Assembly (NCBI RefSeq): GCF_965277665.1
Contig: NZ_OZ255835.1
Coordinates: 1,736,001-1,800,000, forward strand
Length of the DNA: 64,000 nt
Source of the DNA: Lichenicoccus sp965277665
GTDB lineage: Bacteria; Pseudomonadota; Alphaproteobacteria; Acetobacterales; Acetobacteraceae
Direction: 5' to 3'
Below the pieces are notes generated by a model. That model searched no databases. It worked only from the letters and a program-made list of their open reading frames with translations, and had not been told where the DNA came from. Every line of letters begins with the position of its first letter. Within the stretch, counting starts at the first letter, position 1. The position numbers and the translations under genes were made by a program. This document shows positions 33,033 to 41,986 of the stretch, one piece after another.

Positions 33033-34373
33033 ATGCACAGCGCCGCCCCGCTCGTCCAGATGCACCCGGACCCGACGCTCGACGAGTTGCTGGGCCGCCG
33101 TCCGCATGTGTCCATGCATGCGGTCTCCGGGCTGATGCTGGACGATGTGCCGCTGCGGGCGGTGGCCGACGCGCTTGGCACGCCGGTCTGGGTGACCGGA
33201 GCCGACACGCTCCGCGCGCGCTACCGGGAGCTGGCCGGCGCCTTCCGGGAGGCCGCCCTCGCCGTCTCGGTGCATTACGCCGTCAAGGCCAACGATCACC
33301 TGGCCGTGCTGCGGGTGCTGCAGGCCGAAGGGGCAGGTGCGGACGTGGTGAGCGGCGGCGAGCTGCGCCGGGCACTGGCAGCCGGGATCTCACCCGGGAG
33401 CATCGTGTTCTCCGGCGTCGGCAAATCGGACGACGAGCTGCGGCTCGCGATCGGCGTCGAGGTCGGCCAGATCAACGTCGAGAGCGCCGAGGAGATGCTC
33501 CGGCTGTCGGCGCTGTCCGTCGCAGTGGGCCGGGTCAGCCGCATCGCGCTGCGGGTCAATCCGGACATCGATGCCGGTAGCCACGACAAGATCAGCACCG
33601 GCCGGCGCGGCGACAAGTTCGGCATCGACCATCGCGACATTCCAATGCTCTACGCAGAAGCCGGCCGGCTGCCCGGCCTGCGCCCGGTCGGCCTCGCCGT
33701 CCATATCGGCAGCCAGATCGCCGCCGCGGCGCCGTTCCGCCATGCGTTCGCCCGCATTGCCGGACTGGTCGGCGCCCTGCGCGAGGCGGGCGAACACGTC
33801 GAGACGGTCGATTGCGGCGGCGGCCTCGGGGTCTGCTACCGCGACGAGGGCAGCCTCTCGCCACGCGCCCTGGCCGGCGCGATGCGCGCGACCCTCGGCG
33901 ACATCGGGGTGCGGCTTGCCATCGAGCCCGGGCGCTGGCTGGTGGCGCCGGCCGGCGTGCTGCTGGCCTCGGTGCTGCTGGTCAAGCGCCAGCAGCGCGC
34001 GCCGCCCTTCATCGTGCTCGACGCGGCGATGAACGACCTGCTGCGCCCGAGCCTGTACGGGTCCTGGCACGGCATCGTCCCGCTCTCCCCGGCGGCGGCG
34101 CTGCGTCCCGTCGCCCCTGCGCATGTGGTGGGGCCGGTCTGCGAGACCGGCGACGGCTTCGCGCGTGACCGCATGCTGCCTACGCTGGCAGCCGGCGACC
34201 GCGTCGCCATCCTCGATACCGGCGCCTATGGATCGGTGATGAGCTCGACCTACAATGCGCGGCCGCTGGCGGCCCAGGCGCTGGTCGACCGCGGACGCTG
34301 GGCCACGATAAGGGCCCGGCCGCCGGTCGAGGCGCTCTGGCGGGACGAGACCGTCCCGGACTGGCTTGCATGA
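33033..34373 (+). CDS. lysA: Diaminopimelate decarboxylase
   Basis: PLP enzyme making lysine from meso-diaminopimelate. The PLP lysine is in HYAVKANDH, with the glycine-rich phosphate loop in DCGGGLGVCY and the C-terminal GPVCETGDGFARD motif. I chose ATG 33033 (446 residues); TTG 32997 and ATG 33060 are alternatives and none has a strong ribosome site. The stop codon sits in the first copy of a 20-bp direct duplication (34355-34394) whose second copy carries the start of the next gene. Confidence 0.95.
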   Translation: MHSAAPLVQMHPDPTLDELLGRRPHVSMHAVSGLMLDDVPLRAVADALGTPVWVTGADTLRARYRELAGAFREAALAVSVHYAVKANDHLAVLRVLQAEGAGADVVSGGELRRALAAGISPGSIVFSGVGKSDDELRLAIGVEVGQINVESAEEMLRLSALSVAVGRVSRIALRVNPDIDAGSHDKISTGRRGDKFGIDHRDIPMLYAEAGRLPGLRPVGLAVHIGSQIAAAAPFRHAFARIAGLVGALREAGEHVETVDCGGGLGVCYRDEGSLSPRALAGAMRATLGDIGVRLAIEPGRWLVAPAGVLLASVLLVKRQQRAPPFIVLDAAMNDLLRPSLYGSWHGIVPLSPAAALRPVAPAHVVGPVCETGDGFARDRMLPTLAAGDRVAILDTGAYGSVMSSTYNARPLAAQALVDRGRWATIRARPPVEALWRDETVPDWLA

Positions 34374-34394
34374 GCCCGGACTGGCTTGCATGAA
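34355..34394 (+). repeat. 20-bp tandem duplication at the lysA stop
   Basis: Two adjacent 20-bp copies (34355-34374 and 34375-34394) both contain CTTGCATGA. In the first copy the TGA ends lysA. In the second the overlapping ATG (34390) is the likely start of the DUF4175 gene. An ancestral ATGA stop/start overlap appears to have been copied once. Confidence 0.92.
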
Positions 34395-37146
34395 AATGGC
34401 GGGATCGCCCTCGGACTGGAGCGCCGAGGCCGGCCGCGCCCGGCAGCGTGCCTCCCGGATCCTGCGCATCGAGCAGGCGTGGCCGGCCCTGCTGCACTGC
34501 CTCGCGTGGCTCGCCCTCTACGCCGTGCTGTCTCTGCTCGACCTGCCGCAGCGTCTGCCAGTGTGGCTGCAGGTGCCGCTGCTGCTGCTCGTGCTCGGCG
34601 CCGTGCTGTCTCTGGCCTGGCGTCGACTGCGCCGGATCGCCACGCCGCCGCAGAATGCGATCGATCGCCGCATCGAGCAGCGCTCCGGCCTGCGCCACCG
34701 TCCGCTGCAGGCCCTCGCCGACCGGCCGGCAGGCGACGCCGGTGCCATCGGTGGTTCCATCTGGGAGGCGCATCTCGCGCGCGTGGGTGCTGCCATCGGC
34801 GGGCTGCGCACCGGCTGGCCACGCCTGGGCCTGCTGCGGCACGATCCGCATCGCCTCAGCCTGCTGCTCGGGCCGGCGCTGCTGGCGGCCCTGCTGGTCG
34901 CGGGCGGCAACATCGGGGACCGGCTGGCTTCGGGCTTCCTGCCGGGCCTGTTCGAGCCGCCCGGGCCGATGCCGCGCCTGCAGGCCTGGGTCACGCCGCC
35001 TGACGACACCCACGCCGCGCCGGTGTTCCTGGCCGAGGCGCGGGCCGACGTCACCGTGCCGGCCGGATCGGTGCTGCAGCTCAGCCTGACCGGTGTGCTC
35101 GGCCATCCGCGGCTCGCCCTGCGAGCGCTTGATCCGAACCCGGCGCCTCCGGAGCCAGCGTCCGGGGTCCGCTTCGACCGGCTGGCGGCGGGCAGCTGGG
35201 CCCTGCACCACGCGCTGCGGGCCGGCACCCGCCTGACCCTGCGCGCCAACGGCCGCGCGCTCGCGGACTGGACCCTGCGCGTGGCGCCGCCGCCGCAGAT
35301 CGTCGTGGCCTGGAACGGCACCCCCGGTCCCGCCTCCGAGCCCTGGCTGACCCGCCTGCCCTGGCACGTGGCGCACCCGTATGGCGTGAGCACTCTCGCC
35401 GCCGAGCTACGGCTCGCCGATCCGAAGGCTGCCGGCATCGCGCCGCTGCGGGTCCCGATCCCGCTGCCGCCGGATGCGCGCAATGCCAGCGGCACTGCCC
35501 TGCCGGACCTCGCCGCCGATCCACGTGCCGGCGAGCCGGTGGTGGCAACCCTGCTCGCGACCGACGCCACCGGGCGTACCGCGCTGTCGGGCGAGGCGCG
35601 TCTGCGCCTGCCGCAGCGGCCGTTCCGCAATCCGCTGGCGCGTGCCGTGCTCGACGCCCGCAAGCGCCTGGCGCTCGGGCGCGAGACCCGCGCGGCGACG
35701 GCGTCCGACCTGCAGGCGCTGGGCGAGGCACCTGGCGCGTTCGCCACCGACCCCGGGCTGTTCCTCAACCTGTCCAGCGCGGCCTCGCTGCTGCGCGACG
35801 ACGACGTGCCGGACGACGCCGCCATCGTCGAGGCGACCGCCCGGCTGTGGGACCTGGCGCTGGCGCTGGAGGACGGGCTGCACAACGACCGCGCCGGCGC
35901 CCGGGCCGCTTCCGACGTACGGGCCGCCCGCGACGCCCTCGCCCAGCAGCTCGAGCACATGCGCCAGCTCGGCGACAAGGGCCAGATCGCGCACGAACAG
36001 TCCGAGCTCGAGCGGCGCATCCAGGCCCTGACCGCCGCCATCGGACGCCGGCTGCAGGCGCTGGCCGAGCAGGCGAAACGCGAGCACAGCATGCTGCCGC
36101 CGATGCCGGACGCGCATGCTCTCACCGGCGGCGACCTCGCGCGCATGCTGCAGCAGATGCGCGATGCCGCCTCAGCGGGCCATACCCAGGAGGCGATGCA
36201 GCAGCTGCAGCGGATGCAGTCGATGCTGGACCGCATGCGCAGCGCCACGCCGCAGGACCTGCAGAGCCTGCGCGAGCAGGCCCAGGCGCAGGCGCAGGTG
36301 CGCGAGCAGATGGCAGGCCTGCACGACCTGGAGCGACGCGAGGGCGACCTGCTCGACCAGAGCCAGGCGCGGCAGGGCGCGCAGCAGCGCGAGGCGCAAG
36401 CGCGAAGCGGCGCCGACCAGCGCGGCCAGATGGACGAGGCGACGGCCGAGCTGCTGAGCCGCCTCGGCGTGTCGCCGCCGCAGGAGCAGGGTTTCCCGCC
36501 GCCGAACCCGACCGGCCGTGACCCGGACGCGCCCGATCCGCAGGCGGAGGCGAAGCGCCAGAAAGCCGACCAGGCCGCCGAGCAGGCCCGCGCGGCGCAG
36601 CGTGCGACCGACACCCGCACCCAGCACGCCTTGTCGCGGGCGCTCGAGGAGCTGGGCCAGGAGTTCAAGGGCCTCAGCGGCAAGCAGCCCGGCGGCTTCA
36701 ACGAGGCCGGACGCGCCATGCAGAGCGCCCGCGAGGCCCTCGCCGCCGGCCAGGACCAGGCGGCGCAGCAGGCGCAACAGCAGGCGCTGGCGGCGTTGCA
36801 GAAGGGCGGGCAGCAGATGCAGCAGGCCCTGGCCTCGTCCAGCAGCGGTGGCAGCCCGATGCTCCTGCCGGGCATGCCGGGCAGCAGCCCGTCGGAGGAT
36901 CCCGGCGATGCGCCGGGCCAGGAGGCGCAGGGCGACGGCCAGGACACGCATCCCGGCCAGCGCGATCCGCTTGGGCGTCCGATCGGCGCCGGCCCGCATG
37001 CCGATGACGGCGATACCCACGTGCCGGACACCGCCGAACGGCTACGCTCGCGCGAGATCGAGCAGGAACTGCGCCGGCGCGACACCGACCGCACCCGCCC
37101 GCCGGCGGAACTCGACTACCTGGACCGGCTGCTGAAGTCGTTCTGA
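34390..37146 (+). CDS. DUF4175/TIGR02302 family membrane protein
   Basis: A 918-residue alphaproteobacterial protein of unknown function. Two hydrophobic segments near the N-terminus (residues about 30-75, VPLLLLVLGAVLSLAW) and a third (about 155-175) anchor it. A roughly 400-residue extracytoplasmic region follows, then long Gln/Ala/Arg-rich coiled-coil segments (QAQAQAQVREQM, QAAQQAQQQALAALQ) and a conserved C-terminus ending LDYLDRLLKSF. ATG 34390 is preferred; a TTG at 34366 would add eight residues. It usually follows lysA, as here. Confidence 0.9.
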   Translation: MKMAGSPSDWSAEAGRARQRASRILRIEQAWPALLHCLAWLALYAVLSLLDLPQRLPVWLQVPLLLLVLGAVLSLAWRRLRRIATPPQNAIDRRIEQRSGLRHRPLQALADRPAGDAGAIGGSIWEAHLARVGAAIGGLRTGWPRLGLLRHDPHRLSLLLGPALLAALLVAGGNIGDRLASGFLPGLFEPPGPMPRLQAWVTPPDDTHAAPVFLAEARADVTVPAGSVLQLSLTGVLGHPRLALRALDPNPAPPEPASGVRFDRLAAGSWALHHALRAGTRLTLRANGRALADWTLRVAPPPQIVVAWNGTPGPASEPWLTRLPWHVAHPYGVSTLAAELRLADPKAAGIAPLRVPIPLPPDARNASGTALPDLAADPRAGEPVVATLLATDATGRTALSGEARLRLPQRPFRNPLARAVLDARKRLALGRETRAATASDLQALGEAPGAFATDPGLFLNLSSAASLLRDDDVPDDAAIVEATARLWDLALALEDGLHNDRAGARAASDVRAARDALAQQLEHMRQLGDKGQIAHEQSELERRIQALTAAIGRRLQALAEQAKREHSMLPPMPDAHALTGGDLARMLQQMRDAASAGHTQEAMQQLQRMQSMLDRMRSATPQDLQSLREQAQAQAQVREQMAGLHDLERREGDLLDQSQARQGAQQREAQARSGADQRGQMDEATAELLSRLGVSPPQEQGFPPPNPTGRDPDAPDPQAEAKRQKADQAAEQARAAQRATDTRTQHALSRALEELGQEFKGLSGKQPGGFNEAGRAMQSAREALAAGQDQAAQQAQQQALAALQKGGQQMQQALASSSSGGSPMLLPGMPGSSPSEDPGDAPGQEAQGDGQDTHPGQRDPLGRPIGAGPHADDGDTHVPDTAERLRSREIEQELRRRDTDRTRPPAELDYLDRLLKSF

Positions 37147-37232
37147 AAGCCCATTTGCAAACGCCTGCTGCTGGCGATCCCCTCTTTCCAAGGATGGGCG
37201 CCATTCCTCCGCTCCGATGCTCACGGCCAGGA

Positions 37233-37283
37233 GGCCGCGGCCCTTCGGCGCTCGGAGCGTCACGCCGGCCGCGGCCCTTCGGC
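37233..37283 (+). repeat. 17-bp direct repeat at the edge of IS remnants
   Basis: GGCCGCGGCCCTTCGGC occurs at 37233-37249 and again at 37267-37283, 34 bp apart. The second copy abuts the point where IS110-like coding begins. It may be a target repeat or a scar of insertion and deletion. Confidence 0.6.
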
Positions 37284-37600
37284 ACGGGAGATCAAGGCGC
37301 TGGGCCACGAGGTGCGGCTGATGCCGGCGAGCTACGTCAAACCCTACGTCAAGCGCGGCAAGACGGACGCAGCCGACGCGGAAGCAATCTGCGAGGCCGT
37401 CACCCGGCCGACCATGCGTTTCGTGCCGGTCAAATCGGCCGAACAACAGGCCGTGCTGATGCTGCACCGGACGCGCGAGCTGCTGGTGCGGCAGCGAACC
37501 ATGATGGTGAACGCGTCGCGCGGGCATATGGCCGAGCTCGGCGTGATCGCTCCCCAAGGGATCAGCCGCGTGGCGGACCTGGTCGCCGTGCTCATGTTGG
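37281..37600 (+). mobile_element. IS110-family transposase remnant
   Basis: In one frame this region encodes AREIKALGHEVRLMPASYVK and then KRGKTDAADAEAICEAVTRP, the N-terminal DEDD-domain part of IS110 transposases, continuing to about VAPQGISRVADL. The first strands and the C-terminal half with the catalytic Ser are missing, so it is inactive. No terminal sequences can be defined. The region 37147-37280 before it holds no gene. Confidence 0.85.
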
Positions 37601-37633
37601 AAGCGTTCACGAACGCGGTAATGGACACAAGTT

Positions 37634-37743
37634 CGAGGGTCAGGCGCCGGCATAGGTCATGGCCTGAGGCACTCAAGCGGGAGATCGTCGCGGCATCGCT
37701 TTCGCCCGGAGCCTCGGTCTCGGTCGTGGCGCGGCAATACGAC
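37634..37743 (+). mobile_element. IS66/IS3-type TnpA remnant
   Basis: About 36 codons (RRRHRSWPEALKREIVAASL then SPGASVSVVARQYDV) match the start of the small HTH transposase subunit of IS66-type elements. It follows the IS110 remnant in the same frame and is cut after the first HTH helices. It is a second insertion scar, now inactive. Confidence 0.8.
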
Positions 37744-37863
37744 GTTGAGGCTGCAAAGAAACCCTCGAATGCTCACAGCCGCGTGAGCAGGGAGTGCGCG
37801 CCGAACGCCAACGGACTTAGGCGCGTCAAGCCGTTGAGAAAGGGCAGAGATAAGGATTGCGAA

Positions 37864-38835
37864 ATGGCAGCAGATACCCTTGACCGTTTCCTAACAGCTC
37901 TAGCCGTTCGGCTTCACGCCTTTTCCGTTTGTGAGATCCAACAGGGATTTCGGCTCGCCTTTCCCTCCTTCGATGTGATCACGGTCCACTACGTTCTGCA
38001 GGGCTCTGGGTCCTTACGCGTAAGCAACGGTCAATGGCTGCCGTTTGCTTCCCGGAGCGTCCTGATCGTGCCCTCCCGCCAGTCGCACGTGCTTGGGGAG
38101 GCAGGTGCCACGGCACGGACGGTCCTCGCGGAAGATCACTGCTCGATGCTGGCTGATGGCCTCGTCACCTTCACAGCCGGCGACGGCAAAAGCGACATCC
38201 TGTTGCTGTGCGGCACGATCCCGGCCTCCTATGGAAGCGCCCCGGGACCTTTCGATCTCCTGCGCGAGCCGATGATCGAAGACCTATCGACCAGCTCCAC
38301 GTCCAGGGACGCCTTCGAGCTTATGCTCGCTGAGGTTACCAGCCCTAGCCTTGGCACGCAGGCGATGACGGAGGCGCTGATGAAGCAGTGCTTGATCACG
38401 CTGCTGCGCCAGAGCCTGCCTCGTTACGACGCCACCTCGCCCCTGTTCTCGGCACTACACCATCCTCGGCTTGCACGCGCCATGCTTGCCATCATCGAGA
38501 ACCCGGCGGGGGCGCACACCGTAGAGAGCTTGGCGTCGTTGGCTGGAATGAGCCGCGCGTCCTTCGCCGAGCACTTCTCACAGGCGTTCCAGCAGAGCCC
38601 CATCGATTTCGTGCAGAAAGCGCGCCTGTCAATCGCCGCCCGCCTTCTCACGACGACGGACCTGCCGATCAAGGTCGTCGCGAAGAGCATCGGCTACGTG
38701 AGCCGGAGCTACTTCTCCCGAGCCTTTCGGGCTGTATACGGCGCTGATCCGAGTAGCTTCCGTACCGGCAGCAGCGAGGGCAAAAGTAAGGTCGACGACG
38801 AAGCTTGGTCTCCAGCACGCCCTAGCGAGCAGTAG
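37864..38835 (+). CDS. AraC-family transcriptional regulator
   Basis: A 323-residue regulator with an N-terminal cupin-type ligand domain and a C-terminal double HTH (VESLASLAGMSRASFAEHF; PIKVVAKSIGYVSRSYFSRAF). ATG 37864 is chosen because the cupin homology begins there; the frame stays open back through both IS remnants to 37312, so automated calls may give a false 507-residue fusion. GC content looks lower than in its neighbours, consistent with acquisition. No obvious target gene is adjacent; the ferritin-like genes lie downstream. Confidence 0.88.
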   Translation: MAADTLDRFLTALAVRLHAFSVCEIQQGFRLAFPSFDVITVHYVLQGSGSLRVSNGQWLPFASRSVLIVPSRQSHVLGEAGATARTVLAEDHCSMLADGLVTFTAGDGKSDILLLCGTIPASYGSAPGPFDLLREPMIEDLSTSSTSRDAFELMLAEVTSPSLGTQAMTEALMKQCLITLLRQSLPRYDATSPLFSALHHPRLARAMLAIIENPAGAHTVESLASLAGMSRASFAEHFSQAFQQSPIDFVQKARLSIAARLLTTTDLPIKVVAKSIGYVSRSYFSRAFRAVYGADPSSFRTGSSEGKSKVDDEAWSPARPSEQ

Positions 38836-39022
38836 ACCGACCAGGACGAACACGCCCACCCGGTGGTTAGCCGTGCCTATACATCCAAACGATGTGCTTG
38901 ATCGTCCGGCGCTGCTCGGCCCGGGGAACCGCGACGGCCCGCGCGGGTATGTCCACCGAAACCTCGTGACGCTCCCGGAAAAATTGGGTGCTCAAGGTCC
39001 GCTCTTGTTCGGAGTCTATTAG

Positions 39023-39976
39023 ATGACCGATGCATCGTCTTCATCGCGGCCGCCCTACGATCCATCGATCGAGATGGCAGTGCAGGACAAGCCGGGGCAG
39101 GACAAGCCGGGGCAGGAGAACGCGGGTCGACGCTCGGCCTTGCGCCGATTCGGCCTGGGCGCTGGTATCGCCGCGGTAGCCGCCGCAGGTGTTGCCGTCA
39201 ACGCCGAACCGGCCGCGGCGGCAACCTTGACCGACCCGGAGATCCTTAATTTCGCGCTCAATCTCGAATATCTCGAAGCCGAGTTCTATCTACGCGCGTT
39301 CCTCGGCACCGGTTTGCAAAGCAGCGATGTGGCCGGAGTTGGTGTTCAGGGCAGCGTGACCGGCGGCAGTGCGGTTCCCTTCCAAAGTGAAGCGATTGCG
39401 CAATATGCGCAAACGCTTGCGGTGGACGAGCTGACACATGTGCGCTTTCTCAGGACCTCCCTCGGCGCGGCCGCGGTCGCGGAACCGAGCATCGATCTCG
39501 ACACGAGCTTTACAACGCTGGCTGTAGCCGCCGGGCTGATCCAGTCGGGTCAAACATTCAATCCGTTCGCGGACGAGATCAGCTTCCTGATCGGTGCATA
39601 CATCTTTGAGGACGTCGGCGTCACCGCCTACGCAGGTGCAGCGCGCTACATCACCGACCCGGACTACCTGGAAGCCGCGGGTGCGATCCTCGCTGTCGAG
39701 GCATACCATGGCGGCGCGATCCGTACCTTGCTCGCCGATATCGGCGGCGGTCAGGTCGCCAATGCGATCTCGGCACTTCGCGCCCAGCTGTCGGGAGTTC
39801 AGGACGACATGGGCATCATCATACCGGGCAATAACTACAATTTCGCCTCGGCCGACATCAACGCCCTGGCGTTCCGCCGCACACCCGCACAGGTGCTGAA
39901 CATTGTCTATGGCGGCGGTCCAGCCGGAACCGGCGGCCTGTTCTTCCCGACTGGGATGAACGGCACCCTTCGCTAG
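39023..39976 (+). CDS. Exported ferritin-like (Ferritin_2) protein, copy 2
   Basis: A 317-residue paralogue of the protein at 19588. An N-terminal region with a 15-bp duplicated segment (QDKPGQDKPGQ) leads to a twin-Arg-like signal (GRRSALRRFGLGAGIAAVA) and the four-helix domain. This copy retains all probable metal ligands: NLEYLEAEFY, VDELTHVRF, FEDVGVTAY and VEAYHGGAIR. It is followed 68 bp later by copy 3, so the two probably form an operon. The 187 bp upstream (38836-39022) shows no gene or clear promoter. Confidence 0.9.
   Translation: MTDASSSSRPPYDPSIEMAVQDKPGQDKPGQENAGRRSALRRFGLGAGIAAVAAAGVAVNAEPAAAATLTDPEILNFALNLEYLEAEFYLRAFLGTGLQSSDVAGVGVQGSVTGGSAVPFQSEAIAQYAQTLAVDELTHVRFLRTSLGAAAVAEPSIDLDTSFTTLAVAAGLIQSGQTFNPFADEISFLIGAYIFEDVGVTAYAGAARYITDPDYLEAAGAILAVEAYHGGAIRTLLADIGGGQVANAISALRAQLSGVQDDMGIIIPGNNYNFASADINALAFRRTPAQVLNIVYGGGPAGTGGLFFPTGMNGTLR
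39086..39115 (+). repeat. 15-bp tandem duplication in ferritin-like copy 2
   Basis: Two identical 15-bp units (GACAAGCCGGGGCAG) at 39086-39100 and 39101-39115 encode DKPGQ twice, upstream of the export signal. It is another frame-preserving 15-bp repeat near a gene start. Confidence 0.9.
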
Positions 39977-40044
39977 CACCTCCACCAGAGGCTTCAGCCC
40001 GTTCACGGCTAGAACACCAGGCAGTCGACCAGGAGTATCGCCAC

Positions 40045-40935
40045 GTGGCACAGACAACACAATATCCCGGCCTCGACATGGATCGACGCAGCGTTCTTCG
40101 CACGCTCGGAGCAGGTGCTGCGAGTTCCGCCGTAGCCGGAACACTCGGTGCCGGCAGCCTGGTGCTTGGAAGCAGCCCGGCGATGGCGGCGGGATACACC
40201 GACAACGACTACATTGCTTTCTTCTCGAACTTCGAAGCACTCGGCGCCAACTACTATCTCTACGGACTGACCGGGCAGGGCGTGCCGGCTGCGGACACCA
40301 CCGGGATCGGAACACTGGGCGCCGTCTCCGCCGGCGGCCCGGTTGCTTTCCAGAGTGCTGCGATCGCGCAGTACGTGCAGCGCCTTGCGGTAGACGAGCT
40401 GGCTCACCTGCAGTTCTTCCGGGCCGTGCTTGGTTCGGCCGCGGTGGCGCAGCCAACCGTCGACATCGCCTCGTCCTGGACCAATTTCGCCATCGGCGCT
40501 GGGCTGATCTCGCCAGGCCAAACCTTCAATCCTTATGAAAGCGACGTGACCTTTCTGCTTGGAGCCTACATGCTCGAGGATGTCTGCATTACCGCCGCCG
40601 CAGGCGCTGCACGCTATTTCACCAATAAGGACAACGTCGAAGCCGCAGCTGGCATTCTCGGGGTTGAGGGATATCACGCGGGCGCGATCCGAACTCTGCT
40701 CAGCAATATCGGCGCCGGTCAGGCCACAGACGCGATCTCCGCACTGCGTGCCAGGCTTTCCGGCGTCGCCGATCAGGGTACCTCGATCCCGGGCCAGGCC
40801 TACAATTTCACCAACGTCGATAGCAATGCACTGGTCTATCGCCGGACGCCGGCTCAGGCGCTGGACATCCTCTATGACGGCGTTCCCACGGGCGGCGGCT
40901 TTTTCCCGAACGGCATGAACGGCACCATCCGATAG
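40045..40935 (+). CDS. Exported ferritin-like (Ferritin_2) protein, copy 3
   Basis: A 296-residue paralogue. GTG 40045 has AGGAG nine bases upstream; ATG 40078 (MDRRSVLRTLGAGAA), the start of a twin-Arg signal, is an alternative. The domain has FEALGANYYLYG, where the other copies have an AEYY or AEFY Glu, so one probable ligand is changed to Asn; VDELAHLQF, LEDVCITAA and VEGYHAGAIR are kept. The 295 bp after it (40936-41230) shows only short inverted repeats and no convincing gene. Confidence 0.9.
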   Translation: MAQTTQYPGLDMDRRSVLRTLGAGAASSAVAGTLGAGSLVLGSSPAMAAGYTDNDYIAFFSNFEALGANYYLYGLTGQGVPAADTTGIGTLGAVSAGGPVAFQSAAIAQYVQRLAVDELAHLQFFRAVLGSAAVAQPTVDIASSWTNFAIGAGLISPGQTFNPYESDVTFLLGAYMLEDVCITAAAGAARYFTNKDNVEAAAGILGVEGYHAGAIRTLLSNIGAGQATDAISALRARLSGVADQGTSIPGQAYNFTNVDSNALVYRRTPAQALDILYDGVPTGGGFFPNGMNGTIR

Positions 40936-41230
40936 CTGCCTCGCACGTCCATCGTCCGCACCGGACGCGCGTCCGAGATGATCCCGGGATCGCGCGCGTC
41001 ATCCACCAGGTCAAGTCAGCCAGCTGGTCGCGAAAGGAGGCGGATCGCGAGCCAGTGCCCGCGCCTCCGAGCGCCCGAGACTGATCGGGAGCCAGGCCGT
41101 GAACTGCATCAAGTCCAGCGGTGATGGGCCGCGCAAACAGGCCGGATACGTGACCGCACCCGACCGCGGCGCCGAAGTCAAATGCCCTTGCGTCCAGGCA
41201 CCCGTCCACACAAGGCTCTGAGGTGCCGGG

Positions 41231-41986
41231 TCAGTGCAAGGGCGTGCCGGCGATCCGGCAGGCATGGTCCTGCAGCTCCTCGCCCGAGGCAAAGTCGAGA
41301 CGCAGCCGGTCGAGTTCGCCGTCGAGCAGGAAAAAGCCCGGGCGCGGCACCGACGTGCCGACCAGCACGAGCGTATGCCGGCCCATCTCGCGGCGTGTAT
41401 CATGCAGCGACGCCGCCAGCAGGCGGAACGGGTCGTGCGGTCCCAGGGTCTCGCCGGCAATGAACATGGCCCGATACGCAACGCCCGCGATCGGCGGCAG
41501 CCTTGTCCACCGGCTTCCAATCGTGCCTGATCGTGACTGCAAAATCGCATGCGCCGCCGTGCTGATGCAGTCGATATGGATGTGCAGCTGGTTCTGGCTG
41601 CGCCCGTAGGCCGAGTTGATCGCGAGCGACAGATCGTCCCGCGGCAGGCTGTGGCCGACCCTGGCTTCGACAAGCGGCGCCTGCTGCCAGGCGGCCGCGA
41701 AATAGTTCGGTGTCTGCGGTTGCAGCAGTTCCGGGCTCTCGATGCCGCCCAGGCGTCGCGTCGGGATCAGCAGATACTGCTCCCGCCCGCGGATGTCCTT
41801 GAGCACCGCGTACCCCTGCGCCAGATCGACCGTTTCGCACGGCGCCGGGGCGGCATGCATCCTCTCGTCGGGAACGCAGCGCCCGTCGACGATCTTCCAC
41901 AAGGCGGACGGATCGGCCGCGCGCGCGACCGGTGCGGCGAAGAGCGCGGCCAGCAGTGCGGCAGTCGCAGGCCGCCGCAGCGTCAC
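41231..41986 (-). CDS. cdh: CDP-diacylglycerol diphosphatase
   Basis: A 251-residue exported HIT-superfamily pyrophosphatase that splits CDP-diacylglycerol into phosphatidate and CMP. A signal peptide (AALLAALFAAPVARAAD) precedes the HxHxD-type motif in NQLHIHIDCIS. GTG 41986 overlaps the ppx stop (GTGA), so the two are coupled. Finding it behind polyphosphate genes is unusual and hints at a shared phosphate-recycling role (inference). Confidence 0.88.
   Translation of the reverse strand: MTLRRPATAALLAALFAAPVARAADPSALWKIVDGRCVPDERMHAAPAPCETVDLAQGYAVLKDIRGREQYLLIPTRRLGGIESPELLQPQTPNYFAAAWQQAPLVEARVGHSLPRDDLSLAINSAYGRSQNQLHIHIDCISTAAHAILQSRSGTIGSRWTRLPPIAGVAYRAMFIAGETLGPHDPFRLLAASLHDTRREMGRHTLVLVGTSVPRPGFFLLDGELDRLRLDFASGEELQDHACRIAGTPLH

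Noticed and set aside
38921..38945. GGAAC-containing sequence before ferritin-like copy 2 as an EcfG general-stress promoter.
   Set aside because: GGAAC is present, but no CGTT-like -10 occurs at the 16-17 base spacing.
40936..41230. Possible gene or remnant between ferritin-like copy 3 and cdh.
   Set aside because: Open frames here give Arg/Pro-rich products with no motif; only short inverted repeats (about 40950-40975) are visible.
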